Program-made: the position numbers and the translations under genes | Assembly: GCF_015082335.1 (NCBI RefSeq) | Contig: NZ_BLRL01000001.1 | Span: 496,001 to 560,000, forward strand | Direction of reading: 5' to 3' | Source: Moritella sp. F3 | GTDB lineage: Bacteria; Pseudomonadota; Gammaproteobacteria; Enterobacterales; Moritellaceae | DNA length: 64,000 bases | Notes under the pieces: generated by a model | Database searches by the model: none | What the model was told of the DNA's origin: nothing | The model's input: the letters and a program-made list of their open reading frames with translations, nothing else | Shown: in pieces, positions 27,661 through 36,624 of the stretch | How positions within the stretch are numbered: the stretch's first letter is position 1 | Layout of the letters: the number at the start of each line of letters is the position of its first letter

Positions 27661-27876
27661 CGCATCATCTAATTACCTCGATGCAATAAACTGCATAACC
27701 TCGTGATCCAAGGTGGTAAATAACAACATAATTAATGCCTTAGATCACAGCGTTGATCATCATCATGGTCAGACAAAACACATGCTATTAATGAAACGAA
27801 CCTGAAATTTAAGTTATGTTAGAGTGAAGCCCTAATGATCATTATAGAAACACAACTTAACTTTAAGGTTTATAAC

Positions 27877-28638
27877 ATGGATGATTTCATTACTTCAGTT
27901 TTGAAGGACAATATTTTAACCCTAACAATAAATCGCCCTCACGCACGTAACGCCTTAAACCAAGGCATGTATTTATTACTTGCACAAGGATTAGAACAAG
28001 CACAGCAAGATGATGCCATTCATGTCGTTACGATTAAGGGCTCGGCCGATATTTTTTGCGCGGGTAATGACATGCAAGATTTTAAAGCCATGTCGCAAGG
28101 CCAAGCGGATCAATACGGAGCCCGCTTTATGCGCGCCTTAATTAACTGTGACAAGCCAATTGTTGCAGCCGTTAACGGCTCTGCAATGGGGATCGGCACC
28201 ACAATGCTACAGTTTGTCGATTTTCTTTATTTATCTCCAACGGCAATATTTCAAACCCCATTTGTAGCGATGGGGTTATGCCCGGAACTCGGGTCTAGCC
28301 AATTATTAGCACAACAAATTGGCGTGCGTAAAGCGCGAGCAATGTTACTAGCTGGCGAGCCTATGCAGGCAAATGAAGCGGTTACTTTAGGGTTTGCGAA
28401 TGAAGTATGTGAATCACCAGATAATGCGGCAATACAAAGGTCTATCACACTTGCAAAACTGGCCCCAATAGCCATGCGCACCAGTAAAGCAATGTTGATG
28501 AGAGAATCTCGACAGCAACTATTAGATATCGTTGAATATGAGAATAAAAGCCTGGCTTATTTGGTTACTCAACCAGAATGCCGTGAAGCGGTTAGCGCTT
28601 TTATGGAAAAGCGCCCTACTAACTTTAGCCAGTGCTAA
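27877..28638 (+). CDS. Enoyl-CoA hydratase/isomerase family protein
   Basis: 253 residues from ATG 27877, with AAGG eight bases before; a longer frame from 27835 has no such site. Crotonase-fold signatures: NRPHARNALN near the start, FCAGNDMQDF (oxyanion hole) and AVNGSAMGIGTTML. It acts on acyl-CoA thioesters in the cytoplasm; hydratase versus isomerase cannot be settled. Convergent with a TetR gene 33 bp beyond its stop, separated by a terminator. Confidence 0.85.
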   Translation: MDDFITSVLKDNILTLTINRPHARNALNQGMYLLLAQGLEQAQQDDAIHVVTIKGSADIFCAGNDMQDFKAMSQGQADQYGARFMRALINCDKPIVAAVNGSAMGIGTTMLQFVDFLYLSPTAIFQTPFVAMGLCPELGSSQLLAQQIGVRKARAMLLAGEPMQANEAVTLGFANEVCESPDNAAIQRSITLAKLAPIAMRTSKAMLMRESRQQLLDIVEYENKSLAYLVTQPECREAVSAFMEKRPTNFSQC

Positions 28639-28640
28639 TT

Positions 28641-28664
28641 AAGGCTGGCATAAACGCCAGCCTT
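28641..28664. terminator. Bidirectional terminator between enoyl-CoA hydratase and tetR
   Basis: AAGGCTGGC (28641-28649) and GCCAGCCTT (28656-28664) form a 9-bp stem with a 6-base loop between the two convergent genes. Confidence 0.75.
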
Positions 28665-28671
28665 TAAACAC

Positions 28672-29280
28672 TTATCCGTATTGCTTTAAGATCATCTGCA
28701 CTGCGGTCTCGGTTATTAAAGCAATTTTATCTGCATCGGGAAATGCCTCGCCCTGCACTATTTGTGGCCAAAAACAAAAACCTTTAATCACCGAAATAAA
28801 CTGCATCACAGCTAACTCAGGATGCTCAGTCGTTAACACACCACCCGCAATCGCAGCATTAAACCAAGCAGCCAGCGGTGATTCCTGTTCATTAAAATTA
28901 GCTAAGGCTTCTTGAATTAATTCAGGTGAATGGATCGCTTCCGCAATAATAACTCTGGCCATCGCGATAAAACTTTCGTTTTGTAATTGGGCAATTTCAT
29001 ATTTTGCTAACAAGGTAAGTTGCTCTGCTAAGCCTTGTTCTGCGTTGTACTGCACGTGATCAAAACTGCACAATAGGTTCATCATTTTCAACATGATGGC
29101 ACTAAACAGTACTTCTTTACTGGCAAAGTGATTATAAACAGTACGCTTTGAGACCTCTGCACGTTTCGCTATATCGTCCATACTTGTCGCTTTGAAACCT
29201 TTAGCTTGGAACTCTAACATCGCAGAATCGAGTACAGCGGCTCTTTTAAGTTCTGAGCGTGACATATTTTTTTCTTTCAT
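28672..29280 (-). CDS. TetR family transcriptional regulator
   Basis: 202 residues. N-terminal helix-turn-helix: AKGFKATSMDDIAKRAEVSKRTVYNHFASKE is the classic TetR pattern (residues about 25-55). The C-terminal ligand domain resembles the TetR_C AefR-like group. The start could also be the ATG five codons in (MSRSEL). It is divergent from the secreted metallohydrolase gene; a palindrome in the 118-bp gap is the likely operator for both. Confidence 0.87.
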   Translation of the reverse strand: MKEKNMSRSELKRAAVLDSAMLEFQAKGFKATSMDDIAKRAEVSKRTVYNHFASKEVLFSAIMLKMMNLLCSFDHVQYNAEQGLAEQLTLLAKYEIAQLQNESFIAMARVIIAEAIHSPELIQEALANFNEQESPLAAWFNAAIAGGVLTTEHPELAVMQFISVIKGFCFWPQIVQGEAFPDADKIALITETAVQMILKQYG

Positions 29281-29360
29281 TTTCAGCTTCTTAAATAATA
29301 GTTCAATCGAGTATATGTATTATTTTACACTGATGAGTTTACTTTTCAAAACAAATAAAT

Positions 29361-29379
29361 AAACTACACCGTATAGTTT
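29361..29379. promoter_or_regulatory. Candidate TetR operator
   Basis: AAACTA (29361-29366) and TAGTTT (29374-29379) form an inverted repeat around 7 bases, extended by AAATA/TTATTT-like flanks. It lies 20 bp before the metallohydrolase start and in the tetR promoter region, as expected for autoregulation and repression of the target. Confidence 0.55.
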
Positions 29380-29398
29380 ACTTATTTTAATCACAGTT

Positions 29399-30496
29399 AT
29401 GACGAAATTTACAACGTTTATTCTACTCGCGTTAATCGGAGGCATTATGTCTACAGCGACAGCATCAAATACAAGTTCAGAATTCCAATCGAGTCCTGCG
29501 CATCATAATGCCAAAGGTGGTTTTTTAAATACCGCACCAGATTTTAAAGCAGATACGCCTATCTTACCGTTACTTGTTCGCTATATCCGTGAAGAGCGTG
29601 CAGATGCCGAACCGATTAACCCAATCCCGTTGTCACCATTAACAACCACACAGCTAGAGCAGCTGCCATTATCGAGTGATAGCTTGATCCGCCTTGGTCA
29701 TTCCAGTATTTATTTACAGCTTTCTGGACAGCGCTGGCTAATCGACCCAGTGTTTAGTGAACGTGCTTCACCCGTTAACTTCGCAGGGCCAAAACGATTT
29801 CATCAGCCACCTATTACTTTGGCACAATTACCAACAATTGATGGCGTGATGATCTCTCACGATCATTATGATCACCTTGATAAAGCGTCGATTAAATACT
29901 TAGCTGAAAACGTAAAACACTTTGTCGTACCACTGGGTGTGAGTGCCCATTTGCAAGATTGGGGCGTTAAAGCAGATCGTATTCACAGCTTAGATTGGTG
30001 GCAATCGGTCACCATAAATGATGTAAAAATCACCGCAACACCAACGCAGCATTTTTCTGGACGTGGACTGTTTGATAAAAACGACACTTTGTGGGCGTCT
30101 TACGTTATTGAATCGACAAACAGCAAGTTATTCTTTAGTGGCGATTCTGGTTATTTTTCTGGTTTTAAAGAGATTGGCGACCGCTTAGGTCCTTTTGATA
30201 TCACTATGGTTGAAACCGGTGCTTATGATAAAGACTGGGCTACGATTCATATGACCCCAGATGAAAGCCTACAAGCCCACAGAGATCTGCGTGGTAAGCA
30301 GATGATGCCAATCCATAACGGTACGTTTGATTTAGCATTCCACAGTTGGTATGAACCATTGGTACGTATATCCGCATTAGCACAAGCCGCCGATATACCG
30401 CTTGTCACACCTATCATGGGCCAAATTATTTCCGTGAATGATATTGCAGATACGCCATCTTGGTGGACTTCACTGTATAACGGCACTCGTATCTAA
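29399..30496 (+). CDS. Secreted metallo-beta-lactamase fold hydrolase, NAPE-PLD-like
   Basis: 365 residues with an N-terminal signal peptide (about 1-22, ending ATAS). Metal-binding motif SHDHYDHLD, then TPTQHFSGRG, FFSGDSGYF and the late IHMTPDE, which match the NAPE-PLD/UlaG-like branch. Family enzymes hydrolyse phosphodiesters or lactones. Export to the periplasm suggests action on envelope phospholipids or external compounds (inference). A TetR gene is divergent with a shared palindrome. Its 3' end overlaps the convergent LysR gene by 27 bp. Confidence 0.82.
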   Translation: MTKFTTFILLALIGGIMSTATASNTSSEFQSSPAHHNAKGGFLNTAPDFKADTPILPLLVRYIREERADAEPINPIPLSPLTTTQLEQLPLSSDSLIRLGHSSIYLQLSGQRWLIDPVFSERASPVNFAGPKRFHQPPITLAQLPTIDGVMISHDHYDHLDKASIKYLAENVKHFVVPLGVSAHLQDWGVKADRIHSLDWWQSVTINDVKITATPTQHFSGRGLFDKNDTLWASYVIESTNSKLFFSGDSGYFSGFKEIGDRLGPFDITMVETGAYDKDWATIHMTPDESLQAHRDLRGKQMMPIHNGTFDLAFHSWYEPLVRISALAQAADIPLVTPIMGQIISVNDIADTPSWWTSLYNGTRI

Positions 30497-31381
30497 TAGC
30501 CAAGCTTTGAAGGCCTGAACTTTTTCTAACGCATCTTGTTCAGGTCGCCAAACAACATAATAAGCCAATTCAGTACTGCTATTAAGCGTTGGAAATGGTT
30601 TCACTAATCGCCCACAAGCAAGGTCATCTTTAACTAATACACTACGACCCAATGCGACCCCCTGCCCAGCCACCGCAGCTTGAATTACCGATGCCGAGTT
30701 ATTAATTTTCAATCCTTTATTCGTTTCAACATCATCAACGCTCTGTTCACTTAGCCAACTAGACCAAGTCGGAAACCCCGAACTTATCGGCATAGAATGA
30801 TCGTGTAATAAGGGGAAATCCACTAAATCTGTCGGTAACGCCAACCCTTGTTTGATTAGATCCGGCGAGCACACAGGGAAAATATCTTCCCGCATCAACA
30901 ATGTCTGTGACAAGCCTGGCCAATTGCCTTTGCCATAACGCACTCCGATATCTATGTCTTCGGCAAAGTAATCAACAGAGCGAGAATTGGTATTTAAGCG
31001 AAGGTCATAATCAGGATACTTAAACTGAAAATCATCAATGCGCATTAATAGCCATTTTGCAGCAAATGCAGGGCTCACCGACACCGTAATGGCATTATTG
31101 ATAATCGGTTTTTGTAACAGCGCTAGGCCCTGAGATATATGCTCTAAACCAAGCCTTATTTCAGGCAGTGCAAGCTTAGCCTGTTCCGTCAATGTTAAAC
31201 GTGAAGCCCCGCTGGTGGCACGAATAAACAAGGAGACGTCTAACCACTCTTCCAATAAACGGACTTGCTGACCAATTGCTGCTGGGGTGACATTGAGTTC
31301 TTTTGCCGCCAAAGAAAAACTAAGATGTCTTGCAGATGCTTCAAACGCACGAACTGCATTTAAATGGGCTATATTTTGCAT
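30470..31381 (-). CDS. LysR family transcriptional regulator (GcvA-like)
   Basis: 303 residues. N-terminal AFEASARHLSFSLAAKELNVTPAAIGQQVRLLEEWL is the GcvA-type helix-turn-helix. The effector domain follows (NNAITVSVSPAFAAKWL). It is divergent from the cupin gene, so it may control the cupin and flavin oxidase genes; a palindrome, CTATAC-N5-GTATAG, lies in the gap. Its 3' end overlaps that of the metallohydrolase gene. Confidence 0.85.
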   Translation of the reverse strand: MQNIAHLNAVRAFEASARHLSFSLAAKELNVTPAAIGQQVRLLEEWLDVSLFIRATSGASRLTLTEQAKLALPEIRLGLEHISQGLALLQKPIINNAITVSVSPAFAAKWLLMRIDDFQFKYPDYDLRLNTNSRSVDYFAEDIDIGVRYGKGNWPGLSQTLLMREDIFPVCSPDLIKQGLALPTDLVDFPLLHDHSMPISSGFPTWSSWLSEQSVDDVETNKGLKINNSASVIQAAVAGQGVALGRSVLVKDDLACGRLVKPFPTLNSSTELAYYVVWRPEQDALEKVQAFKAWLLDTSAVIQ

Positions 31382-31421
31382 TTACAATGCTACCTCACTT
31401 CAATTTAACGCTAAAGAAAAA

Positions 31422-31438
31422 CTATACCGCCAGTATAG
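31422..31438. promoter_or_regulatory. Candidate LysR binding site upstream of cupin gene
   Basis: CTATAC-CGCCA-GTATAG is a perfect 6-bp inverted repeat with the T-N11-A shape common to LysR sites, between the divergent LysR and cupin genes. Confidence 0.45.
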
Positions 31439-31512
31439 AAGTAGTGCTTTGTTATATGCAAAGAATAAATCCATAATTACAACATAAAGACACTTCATCT
31501 GTGGAAAACGAT

Positions 31513-32181
31513 ATGAACATTAATAACGACCTAACCCTACCCGCGACAGTATTCTTTAATGAATCGACTTGGGTACCCTCTCCGCTTAAAGGTGTATCAC
31601 GTAAAATGTTAGAACGTGATGGCGCTGAGTTTGCAGCGACCCCTACAACACTTGTTGCTTATGAGGCGAACAGTCATTTCACTAACCATGTGCATACCGG
31701 TGGTGAAGAGTTTTTGGTATTAGAAGGTGTGTTTGCAGACGAACACGGTGAATATCCTATTGGTACATATAAGCGAAACCCTGTCGGTACAGAGCACGCT
31801 CCGATAGTCAAAGACGGCTGCATGATCATCGTTAAACTGGGGCAGTTTCAAAATGGTGATAACCAAGATGTGGAAATTAACACCGCTGACCAAGTTTTTA
31901 TCCAAGATGAAAACCGTACTGCAGTGCAATATCAATCGCTTCACACATTTAAACAAGAAGTTGTTCGTTTAGAACGCTGGGCAAGTAATTCACATATCAG
32001 TCTAAACAATATAGGTGGGATTGAAGTGCTTGTTGTTAATGGTGAGTTCAGTCATCAAGGCGACGTTTATCGACAGTTTGATTGGCTACGTTTACCGATT
32101 GGCGAAGCGCTAGATATCACAACCACTTCTGACGACTGTACAGTTTGGATTAAAACAGGTCATCACAGCTATCGTTTATAA
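31513..32181 (+). CDS. Cupin domain protein (ChrR-like)
   Basis: 222 residues from ATG 31513, with GGA seven bases before; GTG 31501 is less likely. The metal-binding cupin motif is TNHVHTGGEEFLVLEGVF followed by GTYKRNPVGTEHAP, as in anti-sigma factor ChrR C-terminal cupins, but without the N-terminal ChrR zinc anti-sigma domain. A second, degenerate cupin half follows from about residue 145. Perhaps an enzyme or sensor for oxidants. It is followed 78 bp downstream by the flavin oxidase. Confidence 0.75.
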   Translation: MNINNDLTLPATVFFNESTWVPSPLKGVSRKMLERDGAEFAATPTTLVAYEANSHFTNHVHTGGEEFLVLEGVFADEHGEYPIGTYKRNPVGTEHAPIVKDGCMIIVKLGQFQNGDNQDVEINTADQVFIQDENRTAVQYQSLHTFKQEVVRLERWASNSHISLNNIGGIEVLVVNGEFSHQGDVYRQFDWLRLPIGEALDITTTSDDCTVWIKTGHHSYRL

Positions 32182-32228
32182 GAAGTTGTTTATAGAAAGT
32201 CGTCTATAAGAAGTCGTTGTATAAAGGC
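32177..32228. repeat. Imperfect 14-15 bp tandem repeat at the cupin 3' end
   Basis: Three successive units read TATAAGAAGTTGTT, TATAGAAAGTCGTC and TATAAGAAGTCGTTG, then a partial TATAAAGG. The first unit contains the stop codon of the cupin gene. Confidence 0.6.
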
Positions 32229-32259
32229 CGCTTATTAAAATACTTGGATACTCAAAAAT

Positions 32260-33348
32260 ATGAAAACTGAATTTGTCATTATTGGCGGTGGATTAAGCGG
32301 TTTATATACAGCTTATTTATTAGAACAGCTTGGTAAAGACTATATTTTACTCGAAGGTCGAGCGCGGCTGGGTGGCCGAATATATACCGAAGACAAGTTT
32401 GATATGGGACCGTCTTGGTTTTGGCCTGATATGCACCCGCGTATTACTCAATTGATTGATAAACTGCAGCTACAGGCATTCCCACAGCATGATAAAGGTG
32501 CGTTTTTGTTTGATAAACACGAGGACAAACCACCGCTACGTTATGAATCAGGTTACGCAGGTTCGCCACAATCAATGCGTGTTGCTGGTGGCATGCAAAC
32601 TGTTATTGATGGTATTAAAGCTAAGCTAAGCAATGAAGGGATCATCTATAACGCTAAGGTCTCTCACGTCGAACACAATGCTGAAGAACAAGATAGTTAT
32701 TCTATTGTTACAGCTGAAATAGACGGTGAACCACAGACAATACAAGCACGTCAGGTTATCTTTGCGATGCCATTACGTTTACTTGAAAATAGTATTACGT
32801 TATCACCAGCATTGCCGAAAAAAGTACAGCAAAAGTTCGCCTCGACAGCGACATGGATGGCAGCACATGCGAAGTTTTTTGCTATTTACGATACTCCATT
32901 CTGGCGTGAGACGGGATTGTCTGGATCTGCAAGTAGCCAAATAGGTCCGTTAGCCGAAATCCATGATGCCAGTACTGTTGATGGCACAGGTGCATTGTTT
33001 GGTTTTGTCGGGGCCGATGCTCATACTCGTCAATCTGCAGGTCATGAGCTAATAAAATCGTTAGCCGTAAAGCAACTCGTACGTATTTATGGTGAACAAG
33101 CGGCTCAACCGATAGATGTGAAGTTAGTCGACTGGAGCCAAGAAACCATGACTGCAACGGATGCCGATAAAAGCGCACCCAATGCTCATCCGCATTATGG
33201 CTTACGTGATGTGCAATCAGCGCTAGCGCCTGTTTATCAACAAGGCTGGTACTTTGCAGGCACAGAAGTTGCTGGAGAAAACGGCGGTTATATCGAAGGC
33301 GCGCTAGAGGCTGCTGAAGCAGTAATCGCTTTAAGCGTTAGTAAATAG
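32260..33348 (+). CDS. FAD-dependent amine oxidase family protein
   Basis: 362 residues. Rossmann dinucleotide-binding motif IIGGGLSGLYTAYLLEQLG at the N-terminus followed by LLEGRARLGGRI, and the C-terminal GWYFAGTEVAGENGGYIEGALEAA, typical of flavin monoamine oxidases. No signal peptide. It would oxidise an amine to an imine with release of peroxide. Probably cotranscribed with the cupin gene. The last 18 bp overlap the convergent GNAT gene. Confidence 0.87.
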   Translation: MKTEFVIIGGGLSGLYTAYLLEQLGKDYILLEGRARLGGRIYTEDKFDMGPSWFWPDMHPRITQLIDKLQLQAFPQHDKGAFLFDKHEDKPPLRYESGYAGSPQSMRVAGGMQTVIDGIKAKLSNEGIIYNAKVSHVEHNAEEQDSYSIVTAEIDGEPQTIQARQVIFAMPLRLLENSITLSPALPKKVQQKFASTATWMAAHAKFFAIYDTPFWRETGLSGSASSQIGPLAEIHDASTVDGTGALFGFVGADAHTRQSAGHELIKSLAVKQLVRIYGEQAAQPIDVKLVDWSQETMTATDADKSAPNAHPHYGLRDVQSALAPVYQQGWYFAGTEVAGENGGYIEGALEAAEAVIALSVSK

Positions 33349-33777
33349 CGCTCGAGACATATAAACAAATTGGCTATCACTGTTATCGATGATAAAACCA
33401 AAACGGGAATATAACTCACCAACTCGATTACCTTGTAAATGGCTTAGTTTACAGGGTAATTGTTTCTCTTCGGCAAGTGTAATGAGCTGGTTTAATACCT
33501 TGCTACCAATGCCTTTACCTTGATGCTTCGGTAATAAGAAAAACCGACAAAAGTTAATATGATCAGTGTTAACTTCAATTTTAAAACTACCTACAGCGAT
33601 ACCATCAATACAGATCAACATAGGTTTACCAGCCGCCCATTCCTCTGCATGCATTTGTTGCTGTAGTGCTTCATCCCAACCAAAAATAGCTTTAATTGGT
33701 CCATATTCAGCGGACTTTTTTAAGTTAAACGCGAAGTCATAATCTTGCTCGGTAGCGAGTCTGTATTCAAGGTTCAT
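33331..33777 (-). CDS. GNAT family N-acetyltransferase
   Basis: 148 residues. Acetyl-CoA binding region FFLLPKHQGKGIGSKVLNQLI (motif A, Q/R-x-x-G-x-G) and the final RFGF are typical of GNATs. The substrate is unknown. Monocistronic; it runs convergently into the amine oxidase. Confidence 0.88.
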   Translation of the reverse strand: MNLEYRLATEQDYDFAFNLKKSAEYGPIKAIFGWDEALQQQMHAEEWAAGKPMLICIDGIAVGSFKIEVNTDHINFCRFFLLPKHQGKGIGSKVLNQLITLAEEKQLPCKLSHLQGNRVGELYSRFGFIIDNSDSQFVYMSRALFTNA

Positions 33778-33880
33778 GGGATGTCTATATTCTGAAATAG
33801 TTTTGAAGAATTAGCTAAAACGGAGAATACCTATAAGTGACTAATATAACAAGTGTATTTAATATGAATGCAGAAACAAA

Positions 33881-33914
33881 AAAGCCAACGTAAACCTAAG
33901 TATACGTTGGCTTT
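33881..33914 (-). terminator. Terminator of the NCS2 permease transcript
   Basis: AAAGCCAACGTA (33881-33892) and TACGTTGGCTTT (33903-33914) form a 12-bp stem; on the minus strand it is followed by a run of T. Confidence 0.85.
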
Positions 33915-33963
33915 CATCACTATTAATTAATCACTCGACTATCAACTAATAATTACATTAAGG

Positions 33964-35271
33964 TTAATGGCTAGCGACAACTGAGAAGTAGTAAATCATC
34001 GCTAATGCAATCACATACACTGACCAATGATCTTCTTTCATTCGGCCTGTTACGATCTTAAGGAAAGCATAAACAACCATCGCAGCAGCAATGCCGTTAC
34101 CAGAGTTAAAGCTAAAAATAGTCATCGCTACGCAGATGAACGCAGGGAAATATTCGGTAATATCATCGTAGTTCACTTTCTTCATAGACGACATCATCGA
34201 GAAGCCAATGTAAATAAGCACAGGCGCAGTGGCTACCGTTGGGATCATCGTTGCTAATGGCGATAAGAACAGTGTAAACAAGAATAGAATAGCTGTAACA
34301 ACCGCAGTGAAACCAGTACGACCGCCCGCTTCAACACCCGCTGAGCTTTCTAGATATGTAGTCAGTACCGGACATGAGAAGAATGAACCAAATGTCGTTG
34401 CACATGAATCAACGTGGAAGTTCTTTTCGATACTAGGCAAGTTACCATTTTTATCTAAATAACCTGCTTGTGAACCCACACCCAGCAGCGTGCCTAACGT
34501 CGAGAAGAAATCAGGAATAAAGAAAGCTAATAAGAAAGGTAAATATTTCGGGTCTAAGGCACCTAAAATATCAATTTCAAACAGCATACCTTCCATACTA
34601 CCCGGCATAGCAAACAATGATTCAGGTACTTTAGCGAGGCCAAACGGAATACTAATCGCCGTCGTAATCAAGATAGCTAAGATGATACCGCCACGGGTTT
34701 TCTTCGCTACAAAGAACATAACTAAGAAGAAACCAACCATCGACATCAGCGCTTTAGCAGAAGATAAGTCACCAAGATTAAGTACATTCTTCGATGGGTT
34801 GGCAATGACAATACCCGCTTGTTTCAAGCCCAGTAACGCAATAAACAAACCAATACCAACACCAACAGATACCTTTATGCTGTGTGGGATAACGCGCACA
34901 ATAAAATCACGAATACCCAAGAATGATACTGCCATAAAGATAGCACCACTGATAAACACAATACCCGAGGCAATACTCAGTGGCACACCGTCACCTAACA
35001 AGGTAAACGAGAAGATCGCAACACTGCCTAAACCAGGGCCAAGTACAAATGGACGGTTAGTATAAAACGCCATTGCCAAGGTCGTCAGCACTGTCATCAC
35101 AATCGTCACCGTCATCGCAGCTGAAAAAGGTAACCCACCTTTACTCAACATACCCGGAACAACGGCAATCAGATAAGCCATCGTGGCAAACGTTGTAAAA
35201 CCAGCAATTACCTCAGTCCTTAAGTCTGTATTATTCTTCTCAAACTCAAAGAACTCCTTTATTTTATTCAT
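33964..35271 (-). CDS. NCS2 family purine permease (AzgA-like)
   Basis: 435 residues with about 12-14 transmembrane helices. EVIAGFTTFATMAYLIAVVP near the N-terminus, and PDFFSTLGTLLGVGSQAG followed by GRTGFTAVVTA, match the AzgA branch (adenine, guanine, hypoxanthine uptake). It lies 81 bp after a deaminase gene on the same strand, so it probably imports the purine that the deaminase uses. The LysR upstream probably controls both. Confidence 0.88.
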   Translation of the reverse strand: MNKIKEFFEFEKNNTDLRTEVIAGFTTFATMAYLIAVVPGMLSKGGLPFSAAMTVTIVMTVLTTLAMAFYTNRPFVLGPGLGSVAIFSFTLLGDGVPLSIASGIVFISGAIFMAVSFLGIRDFIVRVIPHSIKVSVGVGIGLFIALLGLKQAGIVIANPSKNVLNLGDLSSAKALMSMVGFFLVMFFVAKKTRGGIILAILITTAISIPFGLAKVPESLFAMPGSMEGMLFEIDILGALDPKYLPFLLAFFIPDFFSTLGTLLGVGSQAGYLDKNGNLPSIEKNFHVDSCATTFGSFFSCPVLTTYLESSAGVEAGGRTGFTAVVTAILFLFTLFLSPLATMIPTVATAPVLIYIGFSMMSSMKKVNYDDITEYFPAFICVAMTIFSFNSGNGIAAAMVVYAFLKIVTGRMKEDHWSVYVIALAMIYYFSVVASH

Positions 35272-35352
35272 TACCGATTTCCTTTCTATTTAAAGTTTAT
35301 GCAAGATGTCAAAATTGTTTACTGATTATTTACCGATCATTTAAATATCAAA

Positions 35353-36486
35353 TTAAGCTTTATTCACGTAAATCTTTTTCTTTGAAACTGAATTCCGACG
35401 ATACTCAATCAACTGCTCCGGCGTAATGTTTGGCTCTTGGTCTATTTGAGCTCGAAGTAAATCAAACTCAATCACCCATTCAATCGACCATTGTGTTTTG
35501 ATGTCTTTTGGTAACCAACTCGCTCCGATACTATTTAGCATAAAGTGTTTCAAGCTTTCGATATCAAAACCAAAGTCTTCCACCATCACGCGGTAACAGT
35601 TAGTACTGTCCGTCGCATGCATGTGCCAATCATCGGTACAGGGAATAATATTTAATCCCGCTTTAGCCATATCACGGATCGGATGCTTAACCTGCCATTC
35701 ACTATGTTCAGGCCACAGGCTTAAGAAATAGGTATTTGACGGCACCACGGTAAACGGAATACCTTGCTTAGCATATTGCGCAGTCAACTCAGGGTTATCG
35801 ATAATACTGTAGCCGTGATCAATCCGATCAACTTCGACTAACTCAATACCAGCAACCACATTTCGCCAATGTAAACCAAACTCAGAACAGTGCGCTGTGA
35901 GTTTATAACCATTGTCTTGTGCTAATCGATAAGCTTGCCAGAATTGCTCTACCGATGCGTTATGCTCTTTATAGTCAATGCCAATACCCAGTACATAAGG
36001 ATGTGGATGTTGTAACATCATTTCGACCATGTCCACGGCAAGTTCAGGTGACTTTTCACGATTGATAGAAGGGATAAGGCGGATGGTGATATTAAATTGC
36101 TGTAAGGATTTTTCGATGCCTCGAACGAGGGCTTGATTTACATTTTGGTAACTAAGGTGTGTATCAGAAGGGTTCCAAAAAGTTTCAATATAACGAACAC
36201 CACAAGCATGGGCATCTTCAGCTACTTCTAACAGTACGCGTTCATAGTCTTCGGCTTCTTGCATCAATTCATATAGGAACGTTAACGCCGCGATCCCCCC
36301 TTTCGTTGAGCCCGTTTCAGCTTTATGTGCACGGTAATAGCCTTTAGCTTCAAGTTCAGACAAAGGATAATCATACTTTTTCGCAAAGGCCAGCATGGTC
36401 TCTAAGCGTACACCGCCAAGCAAATGATAATGTAAGTCGGCTTTAGGGAACTGACTTAAAAACTGATGAAATGATATTTGACTCAC
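35353..36486 (-). CDS. Adenosine/adenine deaminase family protein
   Basis: 377 residues. Metal ligands in ADLHYHLLGG (HxH) and AHCSEFGLH (His-x-x-Glu, catalytic Glu), DRIDHGYSI, and the late CTDDWHMH carry the deaminase pattern. The usual HAGE and SDDP are replaced by HCSE and TDDW, so the substrate may differ from adenosine (for example adenine or another aminopurine). Cytoplasmic, zinc-dependent release of ammonia. The neighbouring NCS2 permease supports purine use. Confidence 0.8.
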   Translation of the reverse strand: MSQISFHQFLSQFPKADLHYHLLGGVRLETMLAFAKKYDYPLSELEAKGYYRAHKAETGSTKGGIAALTFLYELMQEAEDYERVLLEVAEDAHACGVRYIETFWNPSDTHLSYQNVNQALVRGIEKSLQQFNITIRLIPSINREKSPELAVDMVEMMLQHPHPYVLGIGIDYKEHNASVEQFWQAYRLAQDNGYKLTAHCSEFGLHWRNVVAGIELVEVDRIDHGYSIIDNPELTAQYAKQGIPFTVVPSNTYFLSLWPEHSEWQVKHPIRDMAKAGLNIIPCTDDWHMHATDSTNCYRVMVEDFGFDIESLKHFMLNSIGASWLPKDIKTQWSIEWVIEFDLLRAQIDQEPNITPEQLIEYRRNSVSKKKIYVNKA

Positions 36487-36547
36487 AGCGACCTTCTAAA
36501 CAGAGTGGGTAAGCCGTGAGTATCGCTGATTTAGTCTCAAGAAAGAA

Positions 36548-36578
36548 ATGCAAAAAATGGTATGCCAATGCAAAAATA
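36548..36578. promoter_or_regulatory. Direct repeat upstream of deaminase-permease genes
   Basis: ATGCAAAAAAT (36548-36558) and ATGCAAAAATA (36568-36578) lie exactly 20 bp apart, about 60-90 bp before the deaminase start. A candidate site for the adjacent LysR. Confidence 0.35.
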
Positions 36579-36624
36579 GCATCACCGAGATAAGGAATAC
36601 ATAACCAACATTAGAACATGATAA

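Noticed and set aside
34490..35065. Long plus-strand frame of 191 codons opposite the NCS2 gene
   Set aside because: It mirrors the permease in the opposite strand and has biased Lys/Ile/Pro composition without domain signs; a shadow of a hydrophobic membrane gene.
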